Positions 1 to 9,212 of a stretch of 64,000 bases of DNA are shown in pieces (position 1 is the first letter of the stretch; each line of letters opens with the position of its first letter). The stretch comes from Saccharopolyspora gloriosae. Its GTDB lineage: Bacteria; Actinomycetota; Actinomycetes; Mycobacteriales; Pseudonocardiaceae. A program made the translations under genes and the position numbers. Where the stretch lies: assembly GCF_022828475.1 (NCBI RefSeq), contig NZ_CP059557.1, forward strand, positions 6,557,470 through 6,621,469. Reading direction: 5' to 3'. The notes below the pieces were generated by a model. It did not search any database, was not told the DNA's origin, and saw only the letters and a list, made by a program, of their open reading frames with translations.

Positions 1-233
1 GCGCGGGGTCGTTCCGCACGAGCCGGCGGACCCGGCCGTGCCGCTCAAGTCAGGACAACGCCTCGGCGCCCCGACCTCATCCCTTCGGCGGAACGCACCG
101 GATTGCAGGCCTTCCGGACCGGCACAAGACTGAGCGCCGAGGCAGTTCCGCCCGCCCCGGCAGCGCCTCCGTCCAGGTCACCCGACCGACAGCGCAGGCT
201 CGGCTGTCGGCGGTCCACGCCAGAGGAGCCGGC
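1..233. other. upstream region without a recognised gene
   Basis: No convincing reading frame is seen; open frames here are antisense or out-of-frame to the gene that follows. A purine-rich AGAGGAG stretch just before position 234 is the ribosome binding site of the oxidase gene. No clear promoter or terminator is recognised. Confidence 0.4.
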
Positions 234-1961
234 ATGGCCACCGTGCACGAAACCCCGTCGCCCATCCCGAAGCAGCCGGCCCCCGCCGCATCTCGCCCGT
301 CGAAGAGCTCCCAGCTGGTGTCGTGGGCGCGCAGCACTGATCCGAAGCAGATCGGCAAGCTCTACCTGGGCACCGCGATGAGCTTCTTCATGGCAGGCGG
401 GCTGATGGCGCTGCTGGTCCGGGGCGAGCTGGCGCAGCCGGGAATGCAGTTCCTGTCCAACGAGCAGTACAACCAGCTGTTCACCATGCACGGCACGATC
501 ATGCTGCTGTTGTTCGCCACGCCGATCGTGTTCGGCTTCGCGAACATCATCCTGCCGCTGCAGATCGGCGCCCCGGACGTGGCCTTCCCGAGGCTGAACG
601 CGCTGTCCTACTGGCTGTTCTTGTTCGGCGGGCTGCTGGTGATCAGCGGGTTCGTCTTCCCGGGAGGCGCCGCCGACTTCGGCTGGACCGCCTACGCGCC
701 GCTGTCCCGGTCGGGTTTCAGCCCGGGCCTCGGCGGGGACGTCTGGATCACCGGGCTGCTGGTCAGCGGGCTGGGCACCATCCTCGGCGGGGTCAACATG
801 ATCACGACGACGGTGTGCATGCGCGCTCCGGGCATGACGATGTGGCGGATGCCGATCTTCACCTGGAACATCCTGGTGACGAGCATCCTGATCCTGATCG
901 CGTTCCCGATCCTGACGGCGGCGCTGATGGGACTGCTCGTGGACCGGCATCTCGGGGCGCACGTGTTCGACCCGGCCACCGGCGGAGCGATCCTCTACCA
1001 GCACCTGTTCTGGTTCTTCGGGCATCCGGAGGTCTACATCGTGGCGCTGCCGTTCTTCGGCATCGTCACCGAGATCTTTCCCGTGTTCAGCCGCAAACCC
1101 CTGTTCGGCTACACCGGGCTCGTCTTCGCGACGCTACTGATCGGCGTGCTGTCCGCGGTCGTGTGGGCGCACCACATGTTCGCGACCGGGGCGGTGCTGC
1201 TGCCGTTCTTCTCGTTCACCACGTTCCTGATCGCGGTGCCGACGGGGGTGAAGTTCTTCAACTGGATCGGCACGATGTGGCGCGGCCAGCTGACGTTCGA
1301 GACGCCGATGTTGTTCTCCGTCGGGTTCCTGGTGACCTTCCTGCTGGGCGGGCTCACCGGGGTGCTGCTGGCGATGCCGCCGGTGGACTTCCACGTGCAC
1401 GACACCTACTTCGTGGTGGCGCACTTCCACTACGTGCTGTTCGGCACGATCGTGTTCGCGGTGTTCGCGGGGATCTACTTCTGGTTCCCGAAGTTCACCG
1501 GCCGGATGATGGACGAACGCCTCGGGAAGATCCACTTCTGGTTGACGTTCATCGGCTTCCACACGACGTTCCTGGTGCAGCACTGGCTGGGCAACGCGGG
1601 CATGCCGCGGCGCTACGCGGACTACCTGCCCACGGACGGCTTCACCGGCATGAACATCGCCTCGACCGTGGGCGCGTTCATCCTGGGCATCTCGATGCTG
1701 CCGTTCCTGTGGAACGTGTTCGTGAGCAACCGCTTCGGGATCAGGGCGGACGTGGACGATCCGTGGGGGCACGGGAACTCGCTGGAGTGGGCGACGTCCT
1801 GCCCGCCGCCGCGGCACAACTTCACCGAGCTGCCGCGCATCCGCTCGATCCGGCCCGCGTTCGAGCTGCACTACCCGCACATGCAGGACCGGCTGGAGGC
1901 GGAGGCGCACGTGGGCGGGCGCCACTCCCGCCCAGAAAAGTCCACAAAGGACTCAGAGTGA
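234..1961 (+). CDS. ctaD: cytochrome c oxidase subunit I (aa3 type)
   Basis: Catalytic subunit I of the aa3-type heme-copper oxidase, which reduces O2 to water and pumps protons in the membrane. The 575-residue protein has about 12 hydrophobic segments. Seen ligands: a low-spin heme His in FTMHG (about H86), the CuB His and cross-linked Tyr in WFFGHPEVY (about H264, Y268), the His pair in WAHHMF (313-314), and the heme ligands in [12 protein letters not shown] (about H397, H399). The ATG is preceded by AGAGGAG. It stands alone, without other cta genes, as is common for ctaD in actinomycetes. Length and motifs are normal, so the call is firm. Confidence 0.97.
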   Translation: MATVHETPSPIPKQPAPAASRPSKSSQLVSWARSTDPKQIGKLYLGTAMSFFMAGGLMALLVRGELAQPGMQFLSNEQYNQLFTMHGTIMLLLFATPIVFGFANIILPLQIGAPDVAFPRLNALSYWLFLFGGLLVISGFVFPGGAADFGWTAYAPLSRSGFSPGLGGDVWITGLLVSGLGTILGGVNMITTTVCMRAPGMTMWRMPIFTWNILVTSILILIAFPILTAALMGLLVDRHLGAHVFDPATGGAILYQHLFWFFGHPEVYIVALPFFGIVTEIFPVFSRKPLFGYTGLVFATLLIGVLSAVVWAHHMFATGAVLLPFFSFTTFLIAVPTGVKFFNWIGTMWRGQLTFETPMLFSVGFLVTFLLGGLTGVLLAMPPVDFHVHDTYFVVAHFHYVLFGTIVFAVFAGIYFWFPKFTGRMMDERLGKIHFWLTFIGFHTTFLVQHWLGNAGMPRRYADYLPTDGFTGMNIASTVGAFILGISMLPFLWNVFVSNRFGIRADVDDPWGHGNSLEWATSCPPPRHNFTELPRIRSIRPAFELHYPHMQDRLEAEAHVGGRHSRPEKSTKDSE

Positions 1962-2325
1962 GTTGGGCACACTGCACAACCCGACCGTGCCGATGAACTG
2001 ACCTCGCACAAATCGTTTCAAACCTGGCCCGGAGGCGTAACGCCCGCTCCACTGTGGCCGATGCCTCCCATGGCGCGTTCGCACTGAACCGAACGAGTGG
2101 AAACCACCCCGCACGACAGTGGTCCGCTTCATAGTCCCGCCGGGAACACGGCGCGCGGGCACTAGTGTTGGACGCGTCCGGGGAGCCGCCAGCGACAGCC
2201 GGTCTTCCTGAGAGAGCTCCGAGTACCGACGACCGCCAAAGCAGCGGGGACCACGCGCGCCCTCAGCCGGAAGGCGGGTTCGGAGCACTGACCCGGTCCG
2301 GCACTTTCGCATTCAGGAGACCTCC
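1962..2325. other. intergenic region between ctaD and the efflux pump
   Basis: About 360 bp without a supported gene. A 119-codon minus-strand frame has no ribosome binding site, no recognisable domain and a skewed composition, and was rejected. The end of the stretch carries AGGAGA (2315-2320), the ribosome binding site of the downstream TTG-initiated gene. A promoter is presumably here but no clear -35/-10 pair was identified. Confidence 0.4.
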
Positions 2326-3546
2326 TTGCCCATTGCCCTGTTGGCCCTGGCCATCGCAGCTTTCGGCATTGGAACCACCGAGTTCGTGATGATGGGGCTG
2401 CTGCCAGAAGTGGCCTCGAACCTGCACGTGTCGCTGCCCGACGCCAGCGGCTACATCTCGCTGTACGCGCTGGGCGTCGTCATCGGTGCGCCACTGCTCA
2501 CGGCGGGCGGCATGCGCGTCCGGCGCAAGACGATGCTGATCAGCATGATGGCCCTGTTCGTCGTCGGGAACCTGGCCTCCGCGTTCGCCCCCACCCACGA
2601 GACCCTGCTGGCCGCCCGGTTCATCGCCGGTCTGCCGCACGGCACCTTCTTCGGTGTCGGGGCCGTCGTCGCCGCCGGGCTGGTCGCGCGGGACAAGCGC
2701 GCCCAGGCCATCTCGATGATGTTCATCGGCCTCACCGTCGCCAACATCGTCGGCGTTCCGCTCGGCACCCTGCTCGGCCAGTCCTTCGGGTGGCGCTTCA
2801 CGTTCGGCGTGGTCGCGGTCATCGGCGTGATCGCCCTGCTCGCGGTCGTCGCCCTGGTGCCGCAGCAGCCCAAGCCCACCGACGTGAGCCTGCGCGGCGA
2901 GCTCGTCGCGTTCCGCCGTCCGCAGGTGTGGCTGGCGTTCGCCGTCGTCGTGTTCGGCTTCGCGGCCACGTTCTCCTTCTACAGCTACATCAAGCCGCTG
3001 CTCACCGACGTCACCGGCTTCAGCCCGACCATGGCCACGGCACTGCTGGCACTGTTCGGACTGGGCATGACCGCGGGCACCATCATCGGCGGACGGCTCG
3101 CGGACCGGGCGCCGATGAAGACGCTGTACGTGTTCCTCGCGCTGCTCGCGGTGTCGCTGCTGGGATTCCTGGTGACCGCGCAGAGCATGGTGCTGACCTC
3201 GATCAACGTGTTCGTGGTCGGGCTGGCCGGCTTCGCGGCGATCCCCAGCATCCAGGCGCGGATCCTGGACAAGGCCAAGGAGGCTCCCGCGCTGGGCTCG
3301 GCGAGCATCCAGTCCACGTTCAACATCGCGAACTCGCTCGGCGCCTACCTCGGCGGCCTGGTCATCGCAGGCGGGTTCGGGCTGACCGCGCCCAGCTGGG
3401 TCGGGGCGATCCTGGCCGTGATCGGACTCGGCTTCGCGCTGCTGTCGGGCTGGCTGGACCGGGCGCCGCGCTCCGGCGACGTCGTCACCTCGCACCGCGG
3501 CGAGACCGACTCGGCGGAGGCTCCGGCGGCCACGCCCGCGCACTGA
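2326..3546 (+). CDS. MFS efflux transporter, DHA1 family (AraJ/Cml-like)
   Basis: Drug:H+ antiporter-type major facilitator of 406 residues with 12 predicted membrane helices. The N-terminus (FGIGTTEFVMMGLLPEVA) is the hallmark of the AraJ/YdhP/chloramphenicol-resistance group, and the loop 2-3 motif GGMRVRRKT resembles the conserved MFS GxxxDRxGRR/K element. The start is TTG, chosen because AGGAGA lies 5 nt upstream and the protein begins exactly at the first helix. A perfect hairpin terminator follows. The substrate cannot be predicted; export of a hydrophobic drug or sugar is typical of the family. Confidence 0.9.
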   Translation: MPIALLALAIAAFGIGTTEFVMMGLLPEVASNLHVSLPDASGYISLYALGVVIGAPLLTAGGMRVRRKTMLISMMALFVVGNLASAFAPTHETLLAARFIAGLPHGTFFGVGAVVAAGLVARDKRAQAISMMFIGLTVANIVGVPLGTLLGQSFGWRFTFGVVAVIGVIALLAVVALVPQQPKPTDVSLRGELVAFRRPQVWLAFAVVVFGFAATFSFYSYIKPLLTDVTGFSPTMATALLALFGLGMTAGTIIGGRLADRAPMKTLYVFLALLAVSLLGFLVTAQSMVLTSINVFVVGLAGFAAIPSIQARILDKAKEAPALGSASIQSTFNIANSLGAYLGGLVIAGGFGLTAPSWVGAILAVIGLGFALLSGWLDRAPRSGDVVTSHRGETDSAEAPAATPAH

Positions 3547-3560
3547 TCATCGTCACACCG

Positions 3561-3598
3561 AACGGGGCCGGTCACTCACCGCAGTGACCGGCCCCGTT
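3561..3598. terminator. hairpin terminator after the MFS gene
   Basis: Perfect 16-bp inverted repeat (3561-3576 with 3583-3598) separated by a 6-nt loop, 14 bp past the stop codon. There is no T-run, as usual in high-GC actinobacteria. Confidence 0.75.
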
Positions 3599-3836
3599 CA
3601 CGTCTGCGCTGGTCACCCGCACCCCGGGCCGAAGGTCCTGAACCTCCGCCTGCTCCGTGCGCGGGAGGCGTTCAGTCACTGGTCGCCGGATAGCTTCAGC
3701 CCGGACCGCGTGCTGTGATGGAGGACGCCTCAAGCCAGGAATCCGCGGCCGCGCGGGCGGGTTGCACCGAGTAGTGATCCGCGGGCGAGGACGCGGATGA
3801 CCCGGCAACGTGCGACCCCTTCGGAGGTACGAGTAG

Positions 3837-4667
3837 ATGACCCAGGTTCCGAACCTCACGCTCAACACCGGCGCGGAGATCCCGCAGCTCGGCTTCGGCG
3901 TCTTCCAGGTACCGCCGGAAGAAGTGATCGAGCCGGTGGCCACGGCGATCGAGGCCGGGTACCGCAGCATCGACACCGCTGCTGCTTATGGCAACGAGGA
4001 AGGCGTCGGCAAGGCGATCGCCGAGTCGGGCGTGCGACGTGAAGACCTGTTCGTCACCACCAAGCTGTGGAACGACAAGCAGGGCTACGACAGCACCCTG
4101 GAGGCGTTCGACGAGAGCGTCGGCAAGCTCGGCTTGGACTACGTCGACCTGTATCTGATCCACTGGCCGGCCGCCGGTCAGGACAAGTACGTCGAGACCT
4201 GGAAGGCGTTCGAGAAGCTGTACGCCGACGGCCGCGCGAAGGCCATCGGGGTCTCCAACTTCCAGATCCCGCACCTGCGTCGCCTGTTCGAGGAGACCGA
4301 CGTGGTGCCGGCCTTGAACCAGATCGAGCTGCACCCGAACCTCCAGCAGAGCGACCTGCGCGCGTTCCACCGCGAGCACGGCATCCTCACCGAGGCGTGG
4401 AGCCCGATCGGCCAGGGCAAGGGCCTGCTCGAGGATCCGACGCTGGGTTCGCTGGCGGAGAAGTACGGCAAGAGCCCCGCGCAGATCGTGCTGCGCTGGC
4501 ACGTTCAGCTGGGCAACGTGGTGATCCCGAAGTCGGCGACGCCGTCGCGCATCCGGCAGAACATCGAGGTGTTCGACTTCGAGCTCGCCGACGACGACCT
4601 GGCGGTCATCGCGGGCCTCAACACCGATACCCGCGTCGGCCCGGACCCGGACGTCTTCGGGGCCTGA
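3837..4667 (+). CDS. aldo/keto reductase (2,5-diketogluconate reductase type)
   Basis: NADPH-dependent carbonyl reductase with a TIM barrel, 276 residues, which is the normal length. The catalytic tetrad is visible: D46 and Y51 in SIDTAAAYGNE, K76 in VTTKLWND, and H109 in LYLIHWPA. The cofactor loop near the C-terminus (IPKSATPSRIRQN) is conserved. A GGAGG sits 9 nt before the ATG. It is a single-gene unit flanked by terminator hairpins. The physiological substrate is unknown; methylglyoxal or other small aldehydes are typical for this AKR5-like group. Confidence 0.93.
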   Translation: MTQVPNLTLNTGAEIPQLGFGVFQVPPEEVIEPVATAIEAGYRSIDTAAAYGNEEGVGKAIAESGVRREDLFVTTKLWNDKQGYDSTLEAFDESVGKLGLDYVDLYLIHWPAAGQDKYVETWKAFEKLYADGRAKAIGVSNFQIPHLRRLFEETDVVPALNQIELHPNLQQSDLRAFHREHGILTEAWSPIGQGKGLLEDPTLGSLAEKYGKSPAQIVLRWHVQLGNVVIPKSATPSRIRQNIEVFDFELADDDLAVIAGLNTDTRVGPDPDVFGA

Positions 4668-4683
4668 GCCACCAGCAGCCAGG

Positions 4684-4716
4684 AAGGCCCGCTCGACGAA
4701 CCGTCGAGCGGGCCTT
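4684..4716. terminator. hairpin terminator after the aldo/keto reductase
   Basis: Inverted repeat of 14-15 bp (4684-4697/98 pairing with 4702/03-4716) with a 3-5 nt loop, followed by a short pyrimidine stretch. It lies 17 bp after the stop codon. Confidence 0.75.
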
Positions 4717-4772
4717 CTCATATCCGGTGCCGGGTTGACTCGTCGCGGACTCGGAAGTTCAGGATCGACGAC

Positions 4773-5537
4773 GTGAACACCACAGCACTCGACGCCGGCC
4801 CGTGGTCCACCGACGCCCTCGATGTCGAGGCCTACCTGCGCCGGATCGACCAGCCGAGACTGCCTCCGTCGGCGGAAGCGCTGCGGAGCCTGCACGAAGC
4901 GCACGTGCGCGCGATCCCGTTCGAGAACATCGACGTGATCCTCGGGCCGCATCCCGGACTGGAACTCGACGTGGTCGCCGACAAGCTGGTGGACCGGCGG
5001 CGCGGCGGCTACTGCTTCGAGCACGCGCTGCTGTTCGCGGCCGCGCTGGAACGCCTCGGCTACCAGGTCCGGCGGCGGATCGCGCGGGTGCAACCGCAGC
5101 GGGCGTCCGGTTCGGAGACGCACATGCTGCTGACGGTGCGGGTCGACGGGGCGGACTTCCAGGCCGACGTGGGGTTCGGCGCGGGAGTGCTGGCCCCGAT
5201 GCCGCTGCGGGACGGCGTGGTCGTGGACCAGGCGGGCTGGGAGCACCGCCTCCGCCGCGAGGGGGAGCTGTGGGTGCTGGAGAAGCGGAAGCCGGAGGGT
5301 TGGGCTCCGCTGCACGCCGCCGACGAGCGGGCACGGCGACCGGTGGACTACGAGGTCGCGCACCACTACACCGCGACGCACCCGAGTTCGCCGTTCTCCG
5401 GCCAGCCGACTCAAGTCCTTGATCGACTTTCAGCGCCACAACCAGGGCACCCACGACATGACGAGGTGATCCCACAAGGCGATCGAGCGCTGCGACCTCA
5501 CACCCGAGAAGCCGCCGGCGCGCAAGATGGCAGTTGA
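4773..5537 (+). CDS. nat: arylamine N-acetyltransferase with abnormal C-terminus
   Basis: Acetyl-CoA:arylamine N-acetyltransferase fold, GTG start, 254 codons. The catalytic triad is intact: C81 in RRGGYCFEH, H117 in SETHMLL and D132 in ADVGFG. Similarity to the family stops after about residue 212 (SSPFSGQ). The remaining roughly 40 residues are unrelated, while typical family members continue with a C-terminal beta/alpha segment to about 270-280 residues. The altered end lies about 10 bp before a dispersed repeat (5547), suggesting that deletion or insertion replaced the true 3' end. Activity is therefore uncertain; possibly a pseudogene. Confidence 0.82.
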   Translation: MNTTALDAGPWSTDALDVEAYLRRIDQPRLPPSAEALRSLHEAHVRAIPFENIDVILGPHPGLELDVVADKLVDRRRGGYCFEHALLFAAALERLGYQVRRRIARVQPQRASGSETHMLLTVRVDGADFQADVGFGAGVLAPMPLRDGVVVDQAGWEHRLRREGELWVLEKRKPEGWAPLHAADERARRPVDYEVAHHYTATHPSSPFSGQPTQVLDRLSAPQPGHPRHDEVIPQGDRALRPHTREAAGAQDGS

Positions 5538-5546
5538 TCCTTTGAT

Positions 5547-5708
5547 CTGTCAGCGGCGAAGCCGATGAGCGGCGACCACGCGCGCAGATCGACCACCGGC
5601 GGGTTCTCAGCTGTCTTCTCGCGAGGACGGCGTTTCCCCCGTGGCGGAGCCGCTCCGGAAGAAGATCCCGCGGCGAGAGGCTCACTGAGGACCCGCTACC
5701 CGGACACC
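5547..5708 (+). repeat. dispersed intergenic element, copy 1 (decayed arms)
   Basis: One of eight related loci here. It starts with TGTCAGCGGCGAAGCCG and ends with CTACCCGGACACC. The 17-nt arms (5606-5622 and 5673-5689) share outer sequences CTCAG and CTCGC with other copies but pair only partly. It lies between convergent genes. Confidence 0.75.
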
Positions 5709-5728
5709 CCGGCGAGCAGGGGGAACGC

Positions 5729-6859
5729 TCAGGCGGGAACGGGCCGCAGAACCGTGCTTCCGGAGCGGAGTGAGGCGACCTGACTGCGAGTGGCGATCCA
5801 CTTCGGGAGCCTGCCGACTCGTTGCAGCGGGGTGCTGCGCTGAGCGGAGGTGAACGCGGCCGTGCGGGAGACCTTGAGCACGCGGGAACGCCGTTCCTGC
5901 TCGTAGGCCCGCAGCGCCTCCTCCGGGGCGCCGTCCACGTCGGCGAGCCGGCGGGACAGCAGCCAGGCGTCCTCCAGCGTCTGGTTGGCGGCCTGCGCGA
6001 CCGCGGGCGGCATCGCGTGCACGGCGTCGCCGAGCAGCGTGCTGCGCGCCCCGCCCCAGACGCGGGGCACGACGTGGCGGATGTGCGGGAAGAAACCGAG
6101 GTCGTCGGGGCCGATCTCGGCGAGCAGCGGCTGCACCGGGTCCGCCCAGCCCGCGAACATGCGGCGCAGATCGCGGACGGTCAGCGGGTCGTCGCCTTCC
6201 CGCCACGGCAGGTCGAACCACCAGTGCAGCAGGCCGTCACCGGCGGGGATGAATCCGCAGTGCGCCACGCGGCCGGCGATGTTCACCGTCTGATGCCCGT
6301 GCGCCACCGGAAGATCGCTCCGGGTGAGTCCTTGCCAGCTGGCCCAGCCGGTCAGCCGCGCGGGGCTGCCGCCGAGCATTTCGCGGCGCACCACGGAACG
6401 CTGACCGTCCGCGCCGATCAGCACGTCGCCTTCGGCGCTGGTGCCGTCGGCGAAGTCCACGATGACCCGCTCGGGCGTTTCGGTGACGGCGATGCAGCGG
6501 CGGCCGAAGTGCAGCGCGTGCTCCGGCAGCGCGGCGGCGATCTTGCCGGTGAGCAGGCGGCGCGGCGTTTCGATGGTGGGCGAGCCGAGGCGTTCGGTGA
6601 CGTCGGCCAGGTCGGCTTCCCACAGCAGCCGCCCGGTGTCGGTGATCGATTTCAAGCTGTGGAGCGGGCGGCCGACGTCTTCGAGGGTGACTCCGAGCTG
6701 GCCCAGTGCGGCGGTGCCGTTGCTCCACACCGTCACCGCGGCGCCACCGTCGCGTAGCGCGTCCGCGTGTTCGAAGACCGAAACGTCGTGACCGGCGTCG
6801 ATGAGACCTTTGGCCACTGCGAGGCCACCGATCCCGGCTCCGATGACGAGAACGCGCAT
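5729..6859 (-). CDS. FAD-dependent monooxygenase (PHBH-like group A)
   Basis: Single-component flavoprotein monooxygenase of about 376 residues. It begins almost at the dinucleotide-binding motif VIGAGIGG; the DG motif (VLIGADGQRS) and the FAD-ribityl GD motif (TLLGDAVHAMPP) follow in order. Such enzymes hydroxylate small aromatic or tetracycline-like substrates with NAD(P)H and O2. The ATG at 6859 has AGGACGG 9 nt upstream; an in-frame ATG three codons earlier (6868) is possible but poorly spaced. The gene is divergent from the MetE-like gene. The substrate cannot be inferred. Confidence 0.9.
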   Translation of the reverse strand: MRVLVIGAGIGGLAVAKGLIDAGHDVSVFEHADALRDGGAAVTVWSNGTAALGQLGVTLEDVGRPLHSLKSITDTGRLLWEADLADVTERLGSPTIETPRRLLTGKIAAALPEHALHFGRRCIAVTETPERVIVDFADGTSAEGDVLIGADGQRSVVRREMLGGSPARLTGWASWQGLTRSDLPVAHGHQTVNIAGRVAHCGFIPAGDGLLHWWFDLPWREGDDPLTVRDLRRMFAGWADPVQPLLAEIGPDDLGFFPHIRHVVPRVWGGARSTLLGDAVHAMPPAVAQAANQTLEDAWLLSRRLADVDGAPEEALRAYEQERRSRVLKVSRTAAFTSAQRSTPLQRVGRLPKWIATRSQVASLRSGSTVLRPVPA

Positions 6860-7043
6860 CGTATCCATCCGTCCTGCGAAGCTGGCTGGCTCGCCGATTT
6901 TACCCAAGCGTCCCGCGGATCCGAGTTGTCGCTCCTCACATACAGTGATGAACATCTCTCGAATGGAGTAATGCGCGAGGGTAATCCACTGGGCGACAGC
7001 GGGGGTCGGCCACCCGATCCGCGGGGAAGTAGGTTGCCGAGGC

Positions 7044-8165
7044 ATGAGTCCTCGCGTATCCCCACCGTTCCGCGCCGACCACGTCGGAAGCCTGCTCCGT
7101 CCACCGAACCTGCTGGCCGCCCGCGACGAGTTCACCGCCGGACGCATCGATGCCGCCGAGCTGAAGCGGATCGAGGACGAGGCGATCACCGACGTCGTGG
7201 CCATGCAGGAAGAGGTCGGTCTCTCCAGCGCCACCGATGGCGAATTCCGCCGCGCCTCCTGGCACATGGACTTCCTGTACCAGTTGCGCGGCATCAACCG
7301 CTCCGAGGACTCGGCGCTGACCGTGAAGTTCCGCAACGCCGACGGGGACATCGAGTTCGCCACCCCCGACATGCGGATCAACGAGAAGATCGGCTTGGAC
7401 CACACGATCTTCGAAGACGCGTTCAAGGCGCTCGCGGACCGCACCAGGACGGCCACGCCGAAGCTCACCATCCCCTCGCCGGGGATGACGCTGTACCGCG
7501 GGGGTCGCGCCTCGATCGACCCGGAGGTGTACCCGGATCTGGACGAGTTCCGCGCCGACCTCGCCGCCGCCTACCGCGCCGAGGTGCACGCGCTGGCCGG
7601 GCTGGGCTGCCACTACCTGCAGCTCGACGACACGAGCCTCGCCTACTTGAACGACCCGAAGCAGCGCGAGCAGCTGGCGGCGCGCGGCGACGACGCCGAG
7701 CACGAGCACCTGCGGACCATCGAGCTGATCAACGCCTCGATCCGGGACCGGCCCGCGTCGATGGCGGTGACCACGCACCTGTGCCGGGGGAATTACCGCT
7801 CGTCCTGGGTGGCCGAGGGCGGCTACGACTTCGTCGCCGAAGCCCTGTTCGGCGGGCTCGACGTGGACGGGTTCTTCCTGGAATTCGACGACGCTCGCTC
7901 CGGCGGGTTCGCGCCGCTGCGCTTCGTGCCGAAGGACAAGCACGTCGTGCTCGGGTTGGTGACCACCAAGAGCGGTGAGCTGGAGTCCGCCGACGACCTC
8001 AAGCGGCGCATCGACGAAGCGTCCCGCTACATCGACCTGGACCAGCTCTGCTTGTCACCGCAGTGCGGCTTCGCCTCCACCAAGGAGGGCAACGCCCTCA
8101 CCTACGAACAGGAAGTCGCGAAACTGCGCCTGGTCGTGCAAACCGCTCAGGAGGTCTGGGGCTGA
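7044..8165 (+). CDS. MetE-like vitamin-B12-independent methionine synthase family protein
   Basis: 373-residue protein matching the C-terminal catalytic half of cobalamin-independent methionine synthase (YxjG/YxjH type). The predicted Zn ligands are H245 and C247 in THLCRGNYR, E280 in FLEFDD and C341 in SPQCGFAS. The N-terminal RADHVGSLLRP segment is also typical. Single-domain members are thought to transfer a methyl group to a thiol such as homocysteine, but donors differ from classical MetE. The ATG follows a weak purine stretch. It is divergently transcribed from the FAD monooxygenase. No B12 or SAM riboswitch was recognised upstream. Confidence 0.9.
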   Translation: MSPRVSPPFRADHVGSLLRPPNLLAARDEFTAGRIDAAELKRIEDEAITDVVAMQEEVGLSSATDGEFRRASWHMDFLYQLRGINRSEDSALTVKFRNADGDIEFATPDMRINEKIGLDHTIFEDAFKALADRTRTATPKLTIPSPGMTLYRGGRASIDPEVYPDLDEFRADLAAAYRAEVHALAGLGCHYLQLDDTSLAYLNDPKQREQLAARGDDAEHEHLRTIELINASIRDRPASMAVTTHLCRGNYRSSWVAEGGYDFVAEALFGGLDVDGFFLEFDDARSGGFAPLRFVPKDKHVVLGLVTTKSGELESADDLKRRIDEASRYIDLDQLCLSPQCGFASTKEGNALTYEQEVAKLRLVVQTAQEVWG

Positions 8166-8203
8166 ACACAGCCGACGAGGTTCCCCTGCGCGGAAGGACC
8201 AGC

Positions 8204-8404
8204 TCAGGCGGCGGATTCCAGGAAACGGCCCGCTACCAGGCCGGGCTCCTCGTTGCCGTCGAACCGGACCCACAGCACTGGGCCGTCGAAGACCTCGGGA
8301 AGTCCCGATGCCGTCTCCACCACCGTGCCGACCTGATCGCGGAACCGGCCGAACGAGGCACGCACCCGGGTGCCAGGCTCCAGCGGACTCGATGACTGCT
8401 CCAT
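8204..8404 (-). CDS. small hypothetical protein with KOW/SH3-like look
   Basis: 66-residue protein. The core (PGTRVRASFGRF, then VGTVVE, then LWVRFDGNEE) resembles a small beta-barrel with alternating hydrophobic strands, like KOW/SH3-type modules, but no family is recognised with confidence. The start is uncertain: the ATG at 8404 lacks a clear ribosome binding site, and in-frame upstream starts exist (to 8548). The plausible fold comes entirely from the part after 8404. It is convergent with the MetE-like gene, 38 bp away. Confidence 0.5.
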   Translation of the reverse strand: MEQSSSPLEPGTRVRASFGRFRDQVGTVVETASGLPEVFDGPVLWVRFDGNEEPGLVAGRFLESAA

Positions 8405-8587
8405 GAGGGAGGACGTTACGTGCCGTCGCAGCGGAACGGAAAACCGCGTCCGAGTGACGTGCATATGAATACCGTGACCTGCGGTATCGGTCTCGCTCAC
8501 CGGCTCATTGCGGGCAAAATGAGCCCGTTCAGTGATTGACGTCACCATAACCGCTGGTAGAAGCGTTGCGAATGGAAAGGGGCGCGG

Positions 8588-9208
8588 GTGCGCACAATCC
8601 GGCGATCAGGCGAATTCGAGCTGGAGATCAAGCGGTCCCGGTTCCTGTGCGCACTCGCCCGCGTCGAGTCGGAGGAGCAGGCGCGGGAATTCATCGCGCG
8701 CCGCCGCAAGCTGCACCACGAGGCGCGGCACCACTGTTCGGCTTACGTGCTGGGTCCGGATGGGCGAACTCAGCGCTCCAGCGATGACGGGGAGCCCGCG
8801 GGCACGGCGGGGGTTCCGATGCTGGAGGTGCTGCGGCACAACGAGATCACTCGCACGGTCGCCGTGGTCTCGCGGTACTTCGGCGGCACGCTGCTCGGCG
8901 CGGGCGGACTGGTGCGCGCCTACGGCAACGCGGTGTCGGCGGCGCTGGAGCACGTGGGCCTCGCGGAGCTGCGCCCCATGCGGCTCGTGTCGACCACTGT
9001 GGACTACCTGCTCGCGGGGAAGCTGGAGAACGACCTGCGCTCCAAGGGATTCACTGTGTCCGATGTGGACTATTCGGAGTCGGTTCGGTTCGTGGTGCGG
9101 GTCCCGGAGGGCGAGCTGGAGGAGTTCGACGTGTGGCTCGCCGAGAACACCAACGGGGCGGCCGAAGCCGTCCGCGGCGACCTCGTCCACACCGAGGCCC
9201 CGATCTGA
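8588..9208 (+). CDS. YigZ/IMPACT family protein (UPF0029)
   Basis: 206-residue member of the YigZ family. The conserved segment SRFLCALARVESEEQA, the FSAYVLG-like HHCSAYVLG, SDDGEPAGTAG and RYFGGTLLGAGGLVRAYG are all present, covering the N-terminal UPF0029 fold, followed by the ferredoxin-like C-terminal domain. A role connected to translation or ribosome-bound factors has been suggested for the family, but the function is not established. GTG start with GAAAGGGG about 8 nt upstream. Only 4 bp separate it from the convergent TetR gene. Confidence 0.92.
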   Translation: MRTIRRSGEFELEIKRSRFLCALARVESEEQAREFIARRRKLHHEARHHCSAYVLGPDGRTQRSSDDGEPAGTAGVPMLEVLRHNEITRTVAVVSRYFGGTLLGAGGLVRAYGNAVSAALEHVGLAELRPMRLVSTTVDYLLAGKLENDLRSKGFTVSDVDYSESVRFVVRVPEGELEEFDVWLAENTNGAAEAVRGDLVHTEAPI

Positions 9209-9212
9209 TCGG

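Noticed and set aside
1953-2312. 119-codon minus-strand frame in the ctaD-efflux gap
   Set aside because: No ribosome binding site, no domain, Arg-rich composition and poor coding statistics.
3696-5414. A 572-codon minus-strand frame over the aldo/keto reductase and acetyltransferase
   Set aside because: Antisense shadow; both plus-strand genes have complete catalytic motifs.
7044-8165. Full-length methionine synthase MetE
   Set aside because: 373 residues only; the N-terminal half of MetE is missing, so it belongs to the single-domain MetE-like group.
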